Assembly: GCA_965372405.1 (NCBI GenBank)
Contig: CBDVCE010000011.1
Span: 1 to 64,000, forward strand
Direction of reading: 5' to 3'
DNA: 64,000 nt
Source of the DNA: Sunxiuqinia sp965372405
GTDB taxonomy: Bacteria; Bacteroidota; Bacteroidia; Bacteroidales; Prolixibacteraceae
Part shown: one piece after another, positions 43,036 through 52,278 of the stretch
How positions within the stretch are numbered: the first letter of the stretch is position 1
Layout of the letters: each line of letters starts with the position of its first letter
The notes under the pieces: model-generated
What the model saw: only the letters and a program-made list of their open reading frames with translations
What the model was told of the DNA's origin: nothing
The model's database searches: none
Position numbers and translations under genes: made by a program

Positions 43036-43773
43036 CTAGCTTCTTTTTCGCCACTCTATATTCATTGCAAACAAATCGATACCATCTGATTCCCGTACAA
43101 TTCCTGAGATATATTCAAGTTCGTTTACTTGTTGATGAACCAACGCAAGAGAATCTCCCTGCATCCCTTCTTTCAAATAATTCATTTCAATTTTTGCCGG
43201 TTCATTTACATCCAAAAAATCTGTTCCAAAATCATCCAGAACTCGCTCAAGAGATTTTACACTGTTAAAATGTTTGTTTACATCCAGCTCACTAAAAAGC
43301 ACTGGATTGAATTTCATTTCTTCGGGATGAACCGGTGGTTTTACTTTCTTTGGCACTCTGCAATGATCCTGACTTTCAACTTTAGGGAAAGTATCACGAT
43401 ATTCACGAAGTAAAAAGATTTTTTTAGTATTTAAGTCCAGAATTAACCAACACGAGCATGCTTTTAGAATCAAGTCACCATCAGTAGTTTCAATCCTATA
43501 ATTTCTGTGCGCAAACATACCATCAGTGCCAGCCGGCCATGTTTTAACAATTATCTCCTCTTGCCAATCAGGATATCTTTCAACTTCAATGTACATTCGT
43601 GACAAAACCCAAAACAAGTTGTTAGTTTGAAGCTTATCGTAGCCCCAATCTAGAATTTGCGCGTGCCCCCATGCAGCTTCTATCATAAAATTAAACAAAC
43701 TTGTTAATGATGCCTTTCCATATTTATTGGCATGAAAACTTTTAATCCTATAATTCTCAGAATACTTTTCCAT
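43036..43773 (-). CDS. Acyl-ACP thioesterase
   Basis: A 245-residue double-hotdog protein of the FatA/FatB-like acyl-ACP thioesterase family. FMIEAAWGHAQILDWGYDKL, LFWVLSRMYIEVERYPDW and FAHRNYRI are characteristic; the second hotdog carries the catalytic Asn/His-type residues (VNKHFNSVK...). It would release free fatty acids from acyl-ACP. It stands alone. Confidence 0.88.
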   Translation of the reverse strand: MEKYSENYRIKSFHANKYGKASLTSLFNFMIEAAWGHAQILDWGYDKLQTNNLFWVLSRMYIEVERYPDWQEEIIVKTWPAGTDGMFAHRNYRIETTDGDLILKACSCWLILDLNTKKIFLLREYRDTFPKVESQDHCRVPKKVKPPVHPEEMKFNPVLFSELDVNKHFNSVKSLERVLDDFGTDFLDVNEPAKIEMNYLKEGMQGDSLALVHQQVNELEYISGIVRESDGIDLFAMNIEWRKRS

Positions 43774-43987
43774 TTCTTACGTGTTCTCTGTTTAATCTGC
43801 TCGGGTTTAATGTCAGCTCATAAATAGCCAACATTTGTTTAATAATTTCTTAAAATCATCTCAATATTACAAATAGTATTCAATTCAGATTTTATTTTAA
43901 GAAGAAATTGCTAAACCTTTAGACAAAAACATTGTTCAGCTTTGAAAATAAAATAGCTTTAACGACTTTTGCCAAAATTTTCTTTGA

Positions 43988-44761
43988 ATGAGCGAGATAA
44001 TAATAAAAACAGAAGAACAAATCGAGGGTATACGCCAGAGTAGTAAATTGGCCGGGCAGTGCCTGGTGATGATTGAAGAATTTGTAAAAGAAGGCGTATC
44101 TACTGGATTTCTTAATGATAAAATTGAAGAATTCATTAGAGATAATGATGCCATTCCTGCGACTATTGGCTATAATGGATATCCTAAAGCTTCTTGCATT
44201 TCGCTTAACGAAGTGGTTTGCCACGGAATACCTAGCTCAAAACAAATACTAAAAGAAGGTGACATTTTGAATATTGATGTAACGACTATTTTAAATAGTT
44301 ACTTTGGTGACACAAGCAAAATGTATACTGTTGGTCAAATTTCTGATAAAGCTGATCGGATTGTTAAAACAGCAAAACATTGCCTTGATTTAGGCATAAA
44401 ACAAGTAATTCCTGGAAACCATTTGGGCAATATTGGTTTTGCAATTGGTCGCTATGCCAAAGCTAAACATTACAGTGTTGTATATGAATTTTGTGGTCAC
44501 GGTATAGGTTTAGAATTCCATGAAGAACCACAGGTTGACCACATTGGCCGTAAAAACTCTGGCCCAATTTTGCAACCTGGAATGACTTTCACAATTGAGC
44601 CAATGATTAATGAAGGACGAGCAACTACTCGCATTGACAAATCAGATGGTTGGACAGCCCGTACAAGTGATGGTAAATTATCAGCTCAGTTTGAACACAC
44701 CATTTTAGTAACTCCTGATGGGTACGAAGTGCTTACTGATGTGATTGGTGAGTATAAATAA
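43988..44761 (+). CDS. map: Methionine aminopeptidase, type I
   Basis: Removes the initiator methionine. The 257-residue protein has IRQSSKLAGQ, SLNEVVCHGIPS, the metal ligands in NIDVT, TGD-type FGDTSK, HGIGLEFHEEP, TIEPMI and FEHTI. A homologue often lies beside secY, but here it stands alone, so it may be a paralogue. Confidence 0.95.
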   Translation: MSEIIIKTEEQIEGIRQSSKLAGQCLVMIEEFVKEGVSTGFLNDKIEEFIRDNDAIPATIGYNGYPKASCISLNEVVCHGIPSSKQILKEGDILNIDVTTILNSYFGDTSKMYTVGQISDKADRIVKTAKHCLDLGIKQVIPGNHLGNIGFAIGRYAKAKHYSVVYEFCGHGIGLEFHEEPQVDHIGRKNSGPILQPGMTFTIEPMINEGRATTRIDKSDGWTARTSDGKLSAQFEHTILVTPDGYEVLTDVIGEYK

Positions 44762-44844
44762 TCTACATTTTTGCAGAAGTATTTGTTTTTTATTGTGATC
44801 AGAAAAGGTGAATTGCTTATTTTAGTAACCAATTTACTAAAGTT

Positions 44845-46152
44845 GTGACTACAAAACTCAAAAAATACTTAAGACAGTTCTTCACAAGCATTGATTCTCG
44901 ATCCTATGCAAGCTTGCTTGATAGGAAAAGGAATATTCTAATTACTTTCTTTTTATATTTTTTTATTGGCGTTGCAGTAACCTTTATTATTACTGCAATT
45001 CTAAAAAAAGAATATCCTTTTTTACCGGTAGATACTGCGTTCTTGGTATTTAGTTTAGGTCTTTTTTATTTTTTGAAGGTTAAAAACCGATTAAAAGAAG
45101 TAATTGTAATTTTTGTCATTCTCATTTTTGTAATATGTACATTATTTACATTTACCGGAGGAACAAAAAATACTGGGATTATTGCTTCAGTCCTTATACC
45201 AATTCCTGTCATTTTGCTTTTAGGGAAAAGAAGAGGCTTTTGGGTGCTACTCGTTTATTCTATACTTAATGTAGGGGGATGTTTTCTTTTAAATGAGATT
45301 GGATTGTTTCCCAATTACGCACCAGAATGGCTAGGCAGAGTATCTATCGCCTTTCTCATAATTTCATTAATGGCCTTTGTTAATGAATATGTATTTGACC
45401 TGCTTTACCTCCGTCTTGAATCAATTACGGATTCCTTCAAGGTCAGTCAGGAGAAATATAAAAACCTTGCAATAAACAGGGAGAAATTTCTGTCTTTGGT
45501 CTCACATGATCTTAGTGGGCATCTCAGTAATTTTGCATCAGTATCAAATACTTTAAGTGAAAAATATGACAAGCTTGAAGACAAAAAGAAGAAAAAGCTT
45601 ATCAGTCAAATGGCAATTATTTCTAAGGAAAATTCAAAACTTCTTTATGATCTTCTAAAATGGTCAACTGCACTAAATGAATCCATCCCATATTCTCCGA
45701 AACCAATTAAGCTGGAAAAAATATATCGAGAAGTCATTGGACTTTTCAACCCAGTAATAGAAGATAAAAAGCTAACTGTTTTCCTTAAAATGAAAAGTAA
45801 TGCTGAGGTTTTTGCTGATCATGACATGCTTGGTTCTGTTTTAAGAAATCTGGTTTCAAATGCGATAAAATTTTCCGAAGAAGGCGGAGAAATAAAGATT
45901 ACTGCAAAAGAGAAAAAGAACCACATGCTTGTAAGTGTCAGCGATAAAGGAATTGGAATAAGCAATGAAGACCTGTTGCGCATTAATTCATTTGTATCCT
46001 TCTCAAATCCGGGGACACTAGATGAATCTGGTGTCGGTATCGGACTTATACTCATTAAAGAATTTGTACAGAAAAATCGCGGTAAGTTTTTCATTGAAAG
46101 CAAACTTGGAAAAGGAACTGAAGCCAGTTTCACGATACCGTTTGCTGAATAG
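44845..46152 (+). CDS. Membrane-bound sensor histidine kinase
   Basis: A 435-residue kinase with a GTG start. Six or so transmembrane helices fill residues 30-190, a short coiled coil follows, and the dimerisation domain has the phosphoacceptor His221 (SLVSHDLSGHLSN). The ATPase domain shows N box LRNLVSNAIKFS, G1 SDKGIGIS and G2 GVGIGLILI. It has no linked response regulator, so its partner is elsewhere. The membrane part resembles the MASE/7TM group but I cannot assign the signal. Confidence 0.9.
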   Translation: MTTKLKKYLRQFFTSIDSRSYASLLDRKRNILITFFLYFFIGVAVTFIITAILKKEYPFLPVDTAFLVFSLGLFYFLKVKNRLKEVIVIFVILIFVICTLFTFTGGTKNTGIIASVLIPIPVILLLGKRRGFWVLLVYSILNVGGCFLLNEIGLFPNYAPEWLGRVSIAFLIISLMAFVNEYVFDLLYLRLESITDSFKVSQEKYKNLAINREKFLSLVSHDLSGHLSNFASVSNTLSEKYDKLEDKKKKKLISQMAIISKENSKLLYDLLKWSTALNESIPYSPKPIKLEKIYREVIGLFNPVIEDKKLTVFLKMKSNAEVFADHDMLGSVLRNLVSNAIKFSEEGGEIKITAKEKKNHMLVSVSDKGIGISNEDLLRINSFVSFSNPGTLDESGVGIGLILIKEFVQKNRGKFFIESKLGKGTEASFTIPFAE

Positions 46153-46217
46153 AACTTCTACAATTAATTTAAGTTTAGAAGATGAAAAGTCAAAATTAGC
46201 TCATTTGAAATTTGTTT

Positions 46218-46251
46218 TTTGATTTTTTAACCATGCTTTAATTTATCTTTG
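46218..46251 (+). promoter_or_regulatory. Promoter of GroES-like gene
   Basis: TTTG at 46218-46221 and TATCTTTG at 46244-46251 are separated by 22 bp, close to the Bacteroidota optimum. The box ends 20 bp before the ATG. Confidence 0.55.
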
Positions 46252-46271
46252 CAGAACAAAAAGCGATACAA

Positions 46272-46655
46272 ATGTTATTAGTAATAGAAGAGAAAAATCT
46301 TGAAAAATTCATCATGGTTGGTGACCGTGTTTTGGTCAAGCCTAAGAACCCATTAAATAAGACAAAAACAGGCTTGTATTTGCCACCAACTGTACAGGAA
46401 AGTGAGAAGATACACAGCGGCTACATTGTTAAAGTTGGACCTGGATACCCCATTCCTGTCATGACCGACGAAGAAGAGTCATGGAAGGATCAAAAAGACG
46501 ATGTAAAATATGTCCCTTTGCAGGCTCAGGCTGGAGATTTAGCTATTTATTTACACAAAAGCGGATTTGAAATTGAATTCAACAAAGAAAAGTATATTAT
46601 CTTACCCCACTCGGCAATTATGATGATTATTCGCGATGAAGATTTGTTCAAATAG
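46272..46655 (+). CDS. GroES-like co-chaperonin, stand-alone
   Basis: A 127-residue protein with the GroES fold: MVGDRVLVKPKNPLNKTKTGLYLPPT has the mobile-loop-like region and SGYIVKVGPG the roof segment; FEIEFNKEKYIILPHSAIM closes it. An insert (ESWKDQKDDVKYVPLQ) makes it longer than canonical GroES (about 95). No groEL is adjacent, so it may be a Bacteroidota GroES paralogue and not the main co-chaperonin. Confidence 0.85.
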   Translation: MLLVIEEKNLEKFIMVGDRVLVKPKNPLNKTKTGLYLPPTVQESEKIHSGYIVKVGPGYPIPVMTDEEESWKDQKDDVKYVPLQAQAGDLAIYLHKSGFEIEFNKEKYIILPHSAIMMIIRDEDLFK

Positions 46656-46829
46656 TTTTCAAATTGAAACCTGAAAACCCATTTTAGCAATCATATTTTA
46701 ACAATTCGTAAAGAAATGTGCTTTTTTTATTTCAAATTGAAACAAATCAAAAAGCCGCACAAGTTTTTTTAATATCTTGCAAGCGTTATTAAAAATCAAA
46801 AATGATTCAACCAAGTTAATACTGTAAAA

Positions 46830-48122
46830 ATGAATCCTCAAGCTGAAGAACTAAACAAAATCATTCAATCAAAAAACCCAGTAGTATTTGAACTCCTTTC
46901 ACAAAAAGGGAAAAACATTTTCTTCCCAAAGAAAGGTATTCTTGGACAATCAGCCGATGCGAAAGGGACAAAGATTAATGCAACTATTGGAGCTGCAATA
47001 GAAGATAACGGAACGCCAATGCGTTTGGAAAGCATTGCATCAAATGTGAAACTTGACCCATCAGTTATATTTCCATATGCACCAAGCTTTGGTCGTCCTG
47101 ATATCCGCGCCAAGTGGAAAAATATGATTTATGCAAAGAATCCTTCACTTGAAGGAAAAGCACTTAGCAATCCTGTGGTTACTAATGCACTAACGCATGG
47201 TGTTAGCATGGCGGGTTATCTTTTTGTTGATGAAGGAGATAAAGTAATAGTTCCTGATCTTTTTTGGGGAAATTACAATCTGATTTTAACACACGCTTAT
47301 GGTGCACAACTCGATAAATACAAACTTTTTAATGGCAATCAACTTGATTTGGCAGCTTTTGAAGCGAAGCTAAACGAAGGTGAGATTGGCAAAAAACTGA
47401 TGATCTTGAACTTCCCGAACAACCCAACGGGTTATTCACCAACGATAGAGGAAGTGAACCAAATGTCTGCGATTATTAAAGCTGCTGCTGATAAAGGAAA
47501 TCAAATTGTGATCTTCTGTGATGATGCTTATTTCGGCTTAGTATATGAAAAAGGCATTGAAAAAGAAAGCATTTTTGCTCATGTAAATGAATTGCATGAA
47601 AATGTTCTGGCAGTTAAAATTGATGGCCCAACCAAAGAAGATTACGTTTGGGGATTCCGTGTTGGATTTATGACTTACGGAATTAAAAATGGAGATGCTG
47701 AACTTTACGGAGCACTTGAAGCAAAAACTGGAGGAGCTGTTCGTGGTAACATTTCCAACGCTGCAAATCTTTCTCAGTCATTGCTTTTAAAAGCATTTGA
47801 GAATGAAGCATACGAAGCTCAAAAAGATGAGAAATTCGAGATTTTGAATGCTCGTTACAAGGCTGTGAAAGAAACTTTGAAAGACGACAAATACGCTGAA
47901 TGCTTTACCGCATTACCTTTTAACTCAGGTTATTTTATGTGTGTTGAGTTAGCTGAAGGACTTGATGGTGAAAAAATCCGACAGATCCTGATTGAAAAAT
48001 ACAGCATTGGTTTGATCAACTTGAACAATGTATTACGCGTTGCCTTCTCTGCTGTTGCAGCAACTGATGTAAAAGAATTGTTTGAAGGCATTTATGGTGC
48101 ATGTAAAGATTCTATCGAATAA
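46830..48122 (+). CDS. PLP-dependent aminotransferase, class I/II
   Basis: A 430-residue fold-type I aminotransferase. NFPNNPTGYSPT and FCDDAYFGLVYE are the cofactor-pocket motifs, and a lysine in AVKIDGPTKEDYVWGFRVGF is the probable Schiff-base residue, with the arginine of GFRVGF nearby. The substrate is not evident. A strong terminator follows. Confidence 0.88.
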   Translation: MNPQAEELNKIIQSKNPVVFELLSQKGKNIFFPKKGILGQSADAKGTKINATIGAAIEDNGTPMRLESIASNVKLDPSVIFPYAPSFGRPDIRAKWKNMIYAKNPSLEGKALSNPVVTNALTHGVSMAGYLFVDEGDKVIVPDLFWGNYNLILTHAYGAQLDKYKLFNGNQLDLAAFEAKLNEGEIGKKLMILNFPNNPTGYSPTIEEVNQMSAIIKAAADKGNQIVIFCDDAYFGLVYEKGIEKESIFAHVNELHENVLAVKIDGPTKEDYVWGFRVGFMTYGIKNGDAELYGALEAKTGGAVRGNISNAANLSQSLLLKAFENEAYEAQKDEKFEILNARYKAVKETLKDDKYAECFTALPFNSGYFMCVELAEGLDGEKIRQILIEKYSIGLINLNNVLRVAFSAVAATDVKELFEGIYGACKDSIE

Positions 48123-48136
48123 GATTCTGAACTCAC

Positions 48137-48177
48137 AATATAAAAAGGCTATCTCAAAAGGGTAGCCTTTTTATATT
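48137..48177. terminator. Strong bidirectional terminator
   Basis: The arms AATATAAAAAGGCTA / TAGCCTTTTTATATT are perfect, with an 11-nt loop. It lies 14 bp after the aminotransferase stop and serves the convergent membrane gene as well. Confidence 0.88.
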
Positions 48178-48222
48178 GCCAAAATTTCAAAAAAAGGAAG
48201 TATAAAGAATCAATAAAAAACC

Positions 48223-48606
48223 TTATCCCTTTATTAACTCATAAACCATAAAAAACAGAAGTAGGGCGCAAACTACCAGAATAACATTAAACCAGGCAAC
48301 AAATCGCATTTTCAAGAAGCGGAGAATAAATGCAGCTAGCCCAAGAACTGAAGTGACGATTAATCCAAAGACGTAGAAAACCAAACGCATCTCCTTCGGA
48401 ACTGTACCATCCAAAACCTCAGGAACAACAATTTGCCCTGACATAACCAACCATGCAGCAAGAACACCCATTGCCACAAAAACAAGATGGGCCACTTTTT
48501 CAATTAAAATCTTTTTCTCAACCCAGGCAAAAATTATCATTGCAATCCCAGCAAATAAAGATATTTGAGTAATATATATCAGGTTTTTCAAAAGTGCATC
48601 ATCCAT
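48223..48606 (-). CDS. Four-helix membrane protein, unknown
   Basis: A 127-residue protein with four hydrophobic helices and little else. No family recognised. It converges with the aminotransferase and is divergent from the HAD phosphatase. Confidence 0.7.
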   Translation of the reverse strand: MDDALLKNLIYITQISLFAGIAMIIFAWVEKKILIEKVAHLVFVAMGVLAAWLVMSGQIVVPEVLDGTVPKEMRLVFYVFGLIVTSVLGLAAFILRFLKMRFVAWFNVILVVCALLLFFMVYELIKG

Positions 48607-48709
48607 TTTTATAGCTTTTGAGCAAATGTGATCATTTTTCCTTAAAGAAAAAAATACATTCTTTAACCTTAAATTGGTTACTTTTGTCGACTTAGAAAAA
48701 CATTATTAT

Positions 48710-49318
48710 ATGAGTCAAATTCTTGATATCAATCCAAAAGCGAAAGGACTGATTTTTGATTTGGATGGAACCATTGCTGATACAATGCCTATTCATTATA
48801 TAGCCTGGAGAAATGCCGCATCACATTTCGGGATTGATTTTACGGTAGAGCTATTTTCGGAATTAGCAGGTATTCCACTATATCCAACCGTGCAAAAACT
48901 AAATGAGATGTTTGGGAAGAACATTGATCCGAAAGAGATGGGTGATGCCAAGGAAGATGAATATGAAAATAACATGCATAAAATACGGCCGATTACTCCG
49001 GTAGTCGATCTGATTAAAAAATATAAGGATCAGCTACCAATGGCAATAGGTACCGGAGGCTGTCGGAGGATTTCTCAAAAAGCACTGAATATTATTGGTG
49101 TTGATCAATACGTTGATATTTTAATATCTGCCGATGATGTGCAGAATCACAAGCCACACCCTGAAACGTTTTTGCGTTGCGCTGAACTGATGAACATAGA
49201 ACCTGAATTATGTGAAGTATTTGAAGATGGGGTTTTGGGTATTCAGGCTGCAGAAACTGCCGGCATGATGTCTGTTGATGTTACAAAATATTACGAAGTT
49301 ACTATTGGAAAAGAATAA
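48710..49318 (+). CDS. HAD-superfamily phosphatase, beta-phosphoglucomutase-like
   Basis: About 202 residues from the ATG at 48710 (MSQILDINPKAKGLIFDLDGT). The frame to 48674 would run through the -7 box TACTTTTG at 48679-48686 and was rejected. Motif I is FDLDGTIADT, motif II the TGG of GTGGCRR, motif III K of NHKPHPETF, and motif IV FEDGVLGI. Substrates are probably sugar phosphates. Confidence 0.92.
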   Translation: MSQILDINPKAKGLIFDLDGTIADTMPIHYIAWRNAASHFGIDFTVELFSELAGIPLYPTVQKLNEMFGKNIDPKEMGDAKEDEYENNMHKIRPITPVVDLIKKYKDQLPMAIGTGGCRRISQKALNIIGVDQYVDILISADDVQNHKPHPETFLRCAELMNIEPELCEVFEDGVLGIQAAETAGMMSVDVTKYYEVTIGKE

Positions 49319-49366
49319 GCGATTTTGCTAGTGAACTATTGATGTTTAATCTGGTTTTTCTATACA

Positions 49367-51382
49367 ATGGATTTAAAAGTTGAAGCACCATACAAACCTA
49401 ACGGAGACCAGCCTGAAGCAATTCGGCAATTGGTGGAAGGACTTGAGGAGGGAATACCTTTCCAAACCCTTCTTGGGGTAACAGGCTCAGGTAAAACTTT
49501 CACCATGGCCAAAGTGATTGAAAAAGTACAAAGGCCAACTCTTATTCTAAGTCATAACAAAACTTTGGCTGCTCAACTTTATTCAGAAATGAAACAATTC
49601 TTCCCTAATAATGCTGTGGAATATTTTGTTTCCTATTACGACTATTATCAACCTGAAGCTTATCTGCCATCATCAAACACTTACATTGAAAAAGATTTAT
49701 CAATCAATGAAGACATTGAGAAACTTCGTCTAAGCACCACTTCATCTTTGTTATCTGGCAGGCGCGATGTCATTGTTGTTTCATCGGTCTCTTGTCTTTA
49801 TGGAATTGGAAACCCAGAGGACTTTCATGCCAATGTTTTGAAGGTGAAAAAGGGACAAATCATTAACCGAAACCAATTGCTTCACAAACTGGTTGATGCA
49901 CTTTATTCCAGAAATGAAGTTGATTTTAAACGTGGAAACTTCAGGGTAAAAGGGGATACTGTCGACATCTTTTTAGCCTATGATGATACAGCTGTTCGTA
50001 TTGTATTTTGGGGTGATGAAATTGAAGAGATTTACAATTTTGATCCCATTGAAGGTGGAACACTTGAAGAACTGGAAACTGCAGTTATTTACCCGGCCAA
50101 TATTTTTGTAACCACTAAAGAACGCATGAAGTCCTCAATACATGAGATTCAGGATGACTTGGTGAAACAAATTGATTTTTTCAGGGAAATTGAGAAACCA
50201 CTGGAAGCTAAACGTATTCAGGAACGGGTAGAATACGATTTGGAAATGATGCGTGAATTGGGATATTGTTCTGGAATTGAAAACTACTCACGTTATTTCG
50301 ACGGACGAAAAGCAGGATCGCGACCATTCTGTTTGATGGATTATTTCCCAAAAGATTTCCTAACTATATTGGACGAAAGCCATGTAACAATTCCCCAGAT
50401 TCGAGCAATGTATGGTGGCGACCACTCCAGAAAAATTAATCTGGTTGAATATGCTTTTAGACTTCCTTCTGCAATTGATAATCGTCCATTAAAGTTTGAA
50501 GAATTTGAAGAACTATCTAGTCAAACGGTCTTTGTAAGTGCTACTCCTGCAGATTATGAGTTGGAAAAATCTGAAGGTGTTGTGGTTGAACAGATCATTC
50601 GCCCAACCGGACTACTTGACCCCATTATTGATGTGCGACCTTCTACTAATCAGATTGATGATTTGATGCATGAGATAAACCTGCGTATTGAAAAAAATGA
50701 GCGAATTTTGGTTACTACTCTCACTAAACGTATGGCAGAAGAACTGAGTAAATATCTAGTCAACATGGGCATCAAAACCCGCTACATTCACTCAGACATT
50801 GACACGATGGAACGTATTGAAATCATGGAAGAACTTCGCAAAGGTAGCTTTGATGTGCTTGTAGGTATCAACTTGCTACGTGAAGGACTAGACTTACCCG
50901 AGGTTTCATTAGTCGCCATACTGGACGCTGATAAAGAAGGTTTTCTTCGTTCAGAACGATCACTTACACAAACTGCAGGTCGTGCTGCCCGAAACCTCAA
51001 CGGAATGGTAATCATGTATGCCGATAAGATTACCAACTCAATGCAAAAAACTATTGACTCAACGAACTATCGCCGTGAAAAGCAATTAAAATACAATGAA
51101 GATAATGGAATTACTCCTCAAACCATTGTTAAACCTACACGAGAAATAATTGGTTACGAATACAAAAACAAAAAAACTGATACTTATTCAGGAGGAGCAA
51201 GTCATCCAGATATTGCAGCAGATCCTGTAGTTCAGTACATGAGTATTGATGCACTGGAGAAAACAATTGCTAAAACAAAAAAAGAAATGCAAACAGCAGC
51301 AAAAGAATTGGATTTTATTGAAGCTGCCCGACTTCGTGATGATATGTTCCGATTACAGGAAATATTGAAACAAAAGCAATAA
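49367..51382 (+). CDS. uvrB: Excinuclease ABC subunit B
   Basis: Damage-loading helicase of nucleotide excision repair, 671 residues. Walker A GVTGSGKTFTMA, the beta-hairpin YYDYYQPEAYLPSSNTYIEKD, DESHVTIPQ, SATPADYE and the C-terminal UVR domain with FIEAARLRDDMFRLQ are all present. Full length. Confidence 0.98.
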   Translation: MDLKVEAPYKPNGDQPEAIRQLVEGLEEGIPFQTLLGVTGSGKTFTMAKVIEKVQRPTLILSHNKTLAAQLYSEMKQFFPNNAVEYFVSYYDYYQPEAYLPSSNTYIEKDLSINEDIEKLRLSTTSSLLSGRRDVIVVSSVSCLYGIGNPEDFHANVLKVKKGQIINRNQLLHKLVDALYSRNEVDFKRGNFRVKGDTVDIFLAYDDTAVRIVFWGDEIEEIYNFDPIEGGTLEELETAVIYPANIFVTTKERMKSSIHEIQDDLVKQIDFFREIEKPLEAKRIQERVEYDLEMMRELGYCSGIENYSRYFDGRKAGSRPFCLMDYFPKDFLTILDESHVTIPQIRAMYGGDHSRKINLVEYAFRLPSAIDNRPLKFEEFEELSSQTVFVSATPADYELEKSEGVVVEQIIRPTGLLDPIIDVRPSTNQIDDLMHEINLRIEKNERILVTTLTKRMAEELSKYLVNMGIKTRYIHSDIDTMERIEIMEELRKGSFDVLVGINLLREGLDLPEVSLVAILDADKEGFLRSERSLTQTAGRAARNLNGMVIMYADKITNSMQKTIDSTNYRREKQLKYNEDNGITPQTIVKPTREIIGYEYKNKKTDTYSGGASHPDIAADPVVQYMSIDALEKTIAKTKKEMQTAAKELDFIEAARLRDDMFRLQEILKQKQ

Positions 51383-51438
51383 TTCTCTCCTTGAAAGTTT
51401 TTATATTTATTTTCTGAATAAATGAAAACTATCAGCAC

Positions 51439-52278
51439 ATGAAAAATCTACTTATACTATCTGCATTCATTCTTTTCTTTTTTAACGCATCTTCTCAAGA
51501 AACAACTTATTCATCAAAATTTGATATTTCCTATTATAATGATGAAATCAACAATTCAGACGCATACATTCAATCGCGTTGTAAACTCGATATTTATTAT
51601 CCAGAAAACAAGGATAACTTCCCTACGATTGTTTGGTTTCATGGAGGTGGTTTGAAGGAAGGAAACAAATACATTCCTGAAAAACTAAAAAACCAGAGTA
51701 TTGCAGTTGTAGCAGTTAATTACCGGTTATATCCGAAAGTTAAAAGTCCTTCTTATCTTGAAGATGCGGCAGCTGCTGTTGCATGGACTATGAAAAACAT
51801 TGAAGCTTTCGGAGGTGATCTAGACCTTGTTTTCGTTTCAGGACACTCAGCAGGTGGTTATTTGACCAGTATGATTGGACTCGATAAACGTTGGTTGAAA
51901 AAGCATGAATTAGACGCAAATCAATTGGCTGGGTTAATCCCTTTAAGTGGGCACACGATTACGCACATGACAGTTCGCGAAGAAAGAGGAATCCCATTTA
52001 CTCAACCCATTATTGATAAGATGGCACCTGCTTTTCATGTTCGAAATGACGCCCCTCCTCTTTTGCTAATTACTGGAGATCGTCGCTTAGAAATGAAAGG
52101 GAGATATGAAGAAAATGCATATTTAGCAAGCATGATGAAAGCAACAGGACATAAAGCAACTACACTTTATGAGCTGGACGGCTATGGCCATTCAATGGAA
52201 GAACCTGCACTTCCCCTAATACTAAAAATGGTTAATAAGATTACAAAGGAAAAAAGAGCTAATCAAAAAGTTCAGTGA
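51439..52278 (+). CDS. Alpha/beta hydrolase (HSL-like esterase), exported
   Basis: A 279-residue esterase with a signal peptide (residues 1-19). HGGG oxyanion motif near residue 70, nucleophile Ser in GHSAGG near 135, and His in DGYGHSMEEPA near 258. The HSL-like class is typical for carboxylesterases. It follows uvrB by 56 bp and its last 20 bp overlap the convergent phosphatase-family gene. Confidence 0.88.
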   Translation: MKNLLILSAFILFFFNASSQETTYSSKFDISYYNDEINNSDAYIQSRCKLDIYYPENKDNFPTIVWFHGGGLKEGNKYIPEKLKNQSIAVVAVNYRLYPKVKSPSYLEDAAAAVAWTMKNIEAFGGDLDLVFVSGHSAGGYLTSMIGLDKRWLKKHELDANQLAGLIPLSGHTITHMTVREERGIPFTQPIIDKMAPAFHVRNDAPPLLLITGDRRLEMKGRYEENAYLASMMKATGHKATTLYELDGYGHSMEEPALPLILKMVNKITKEKRANQKVQ

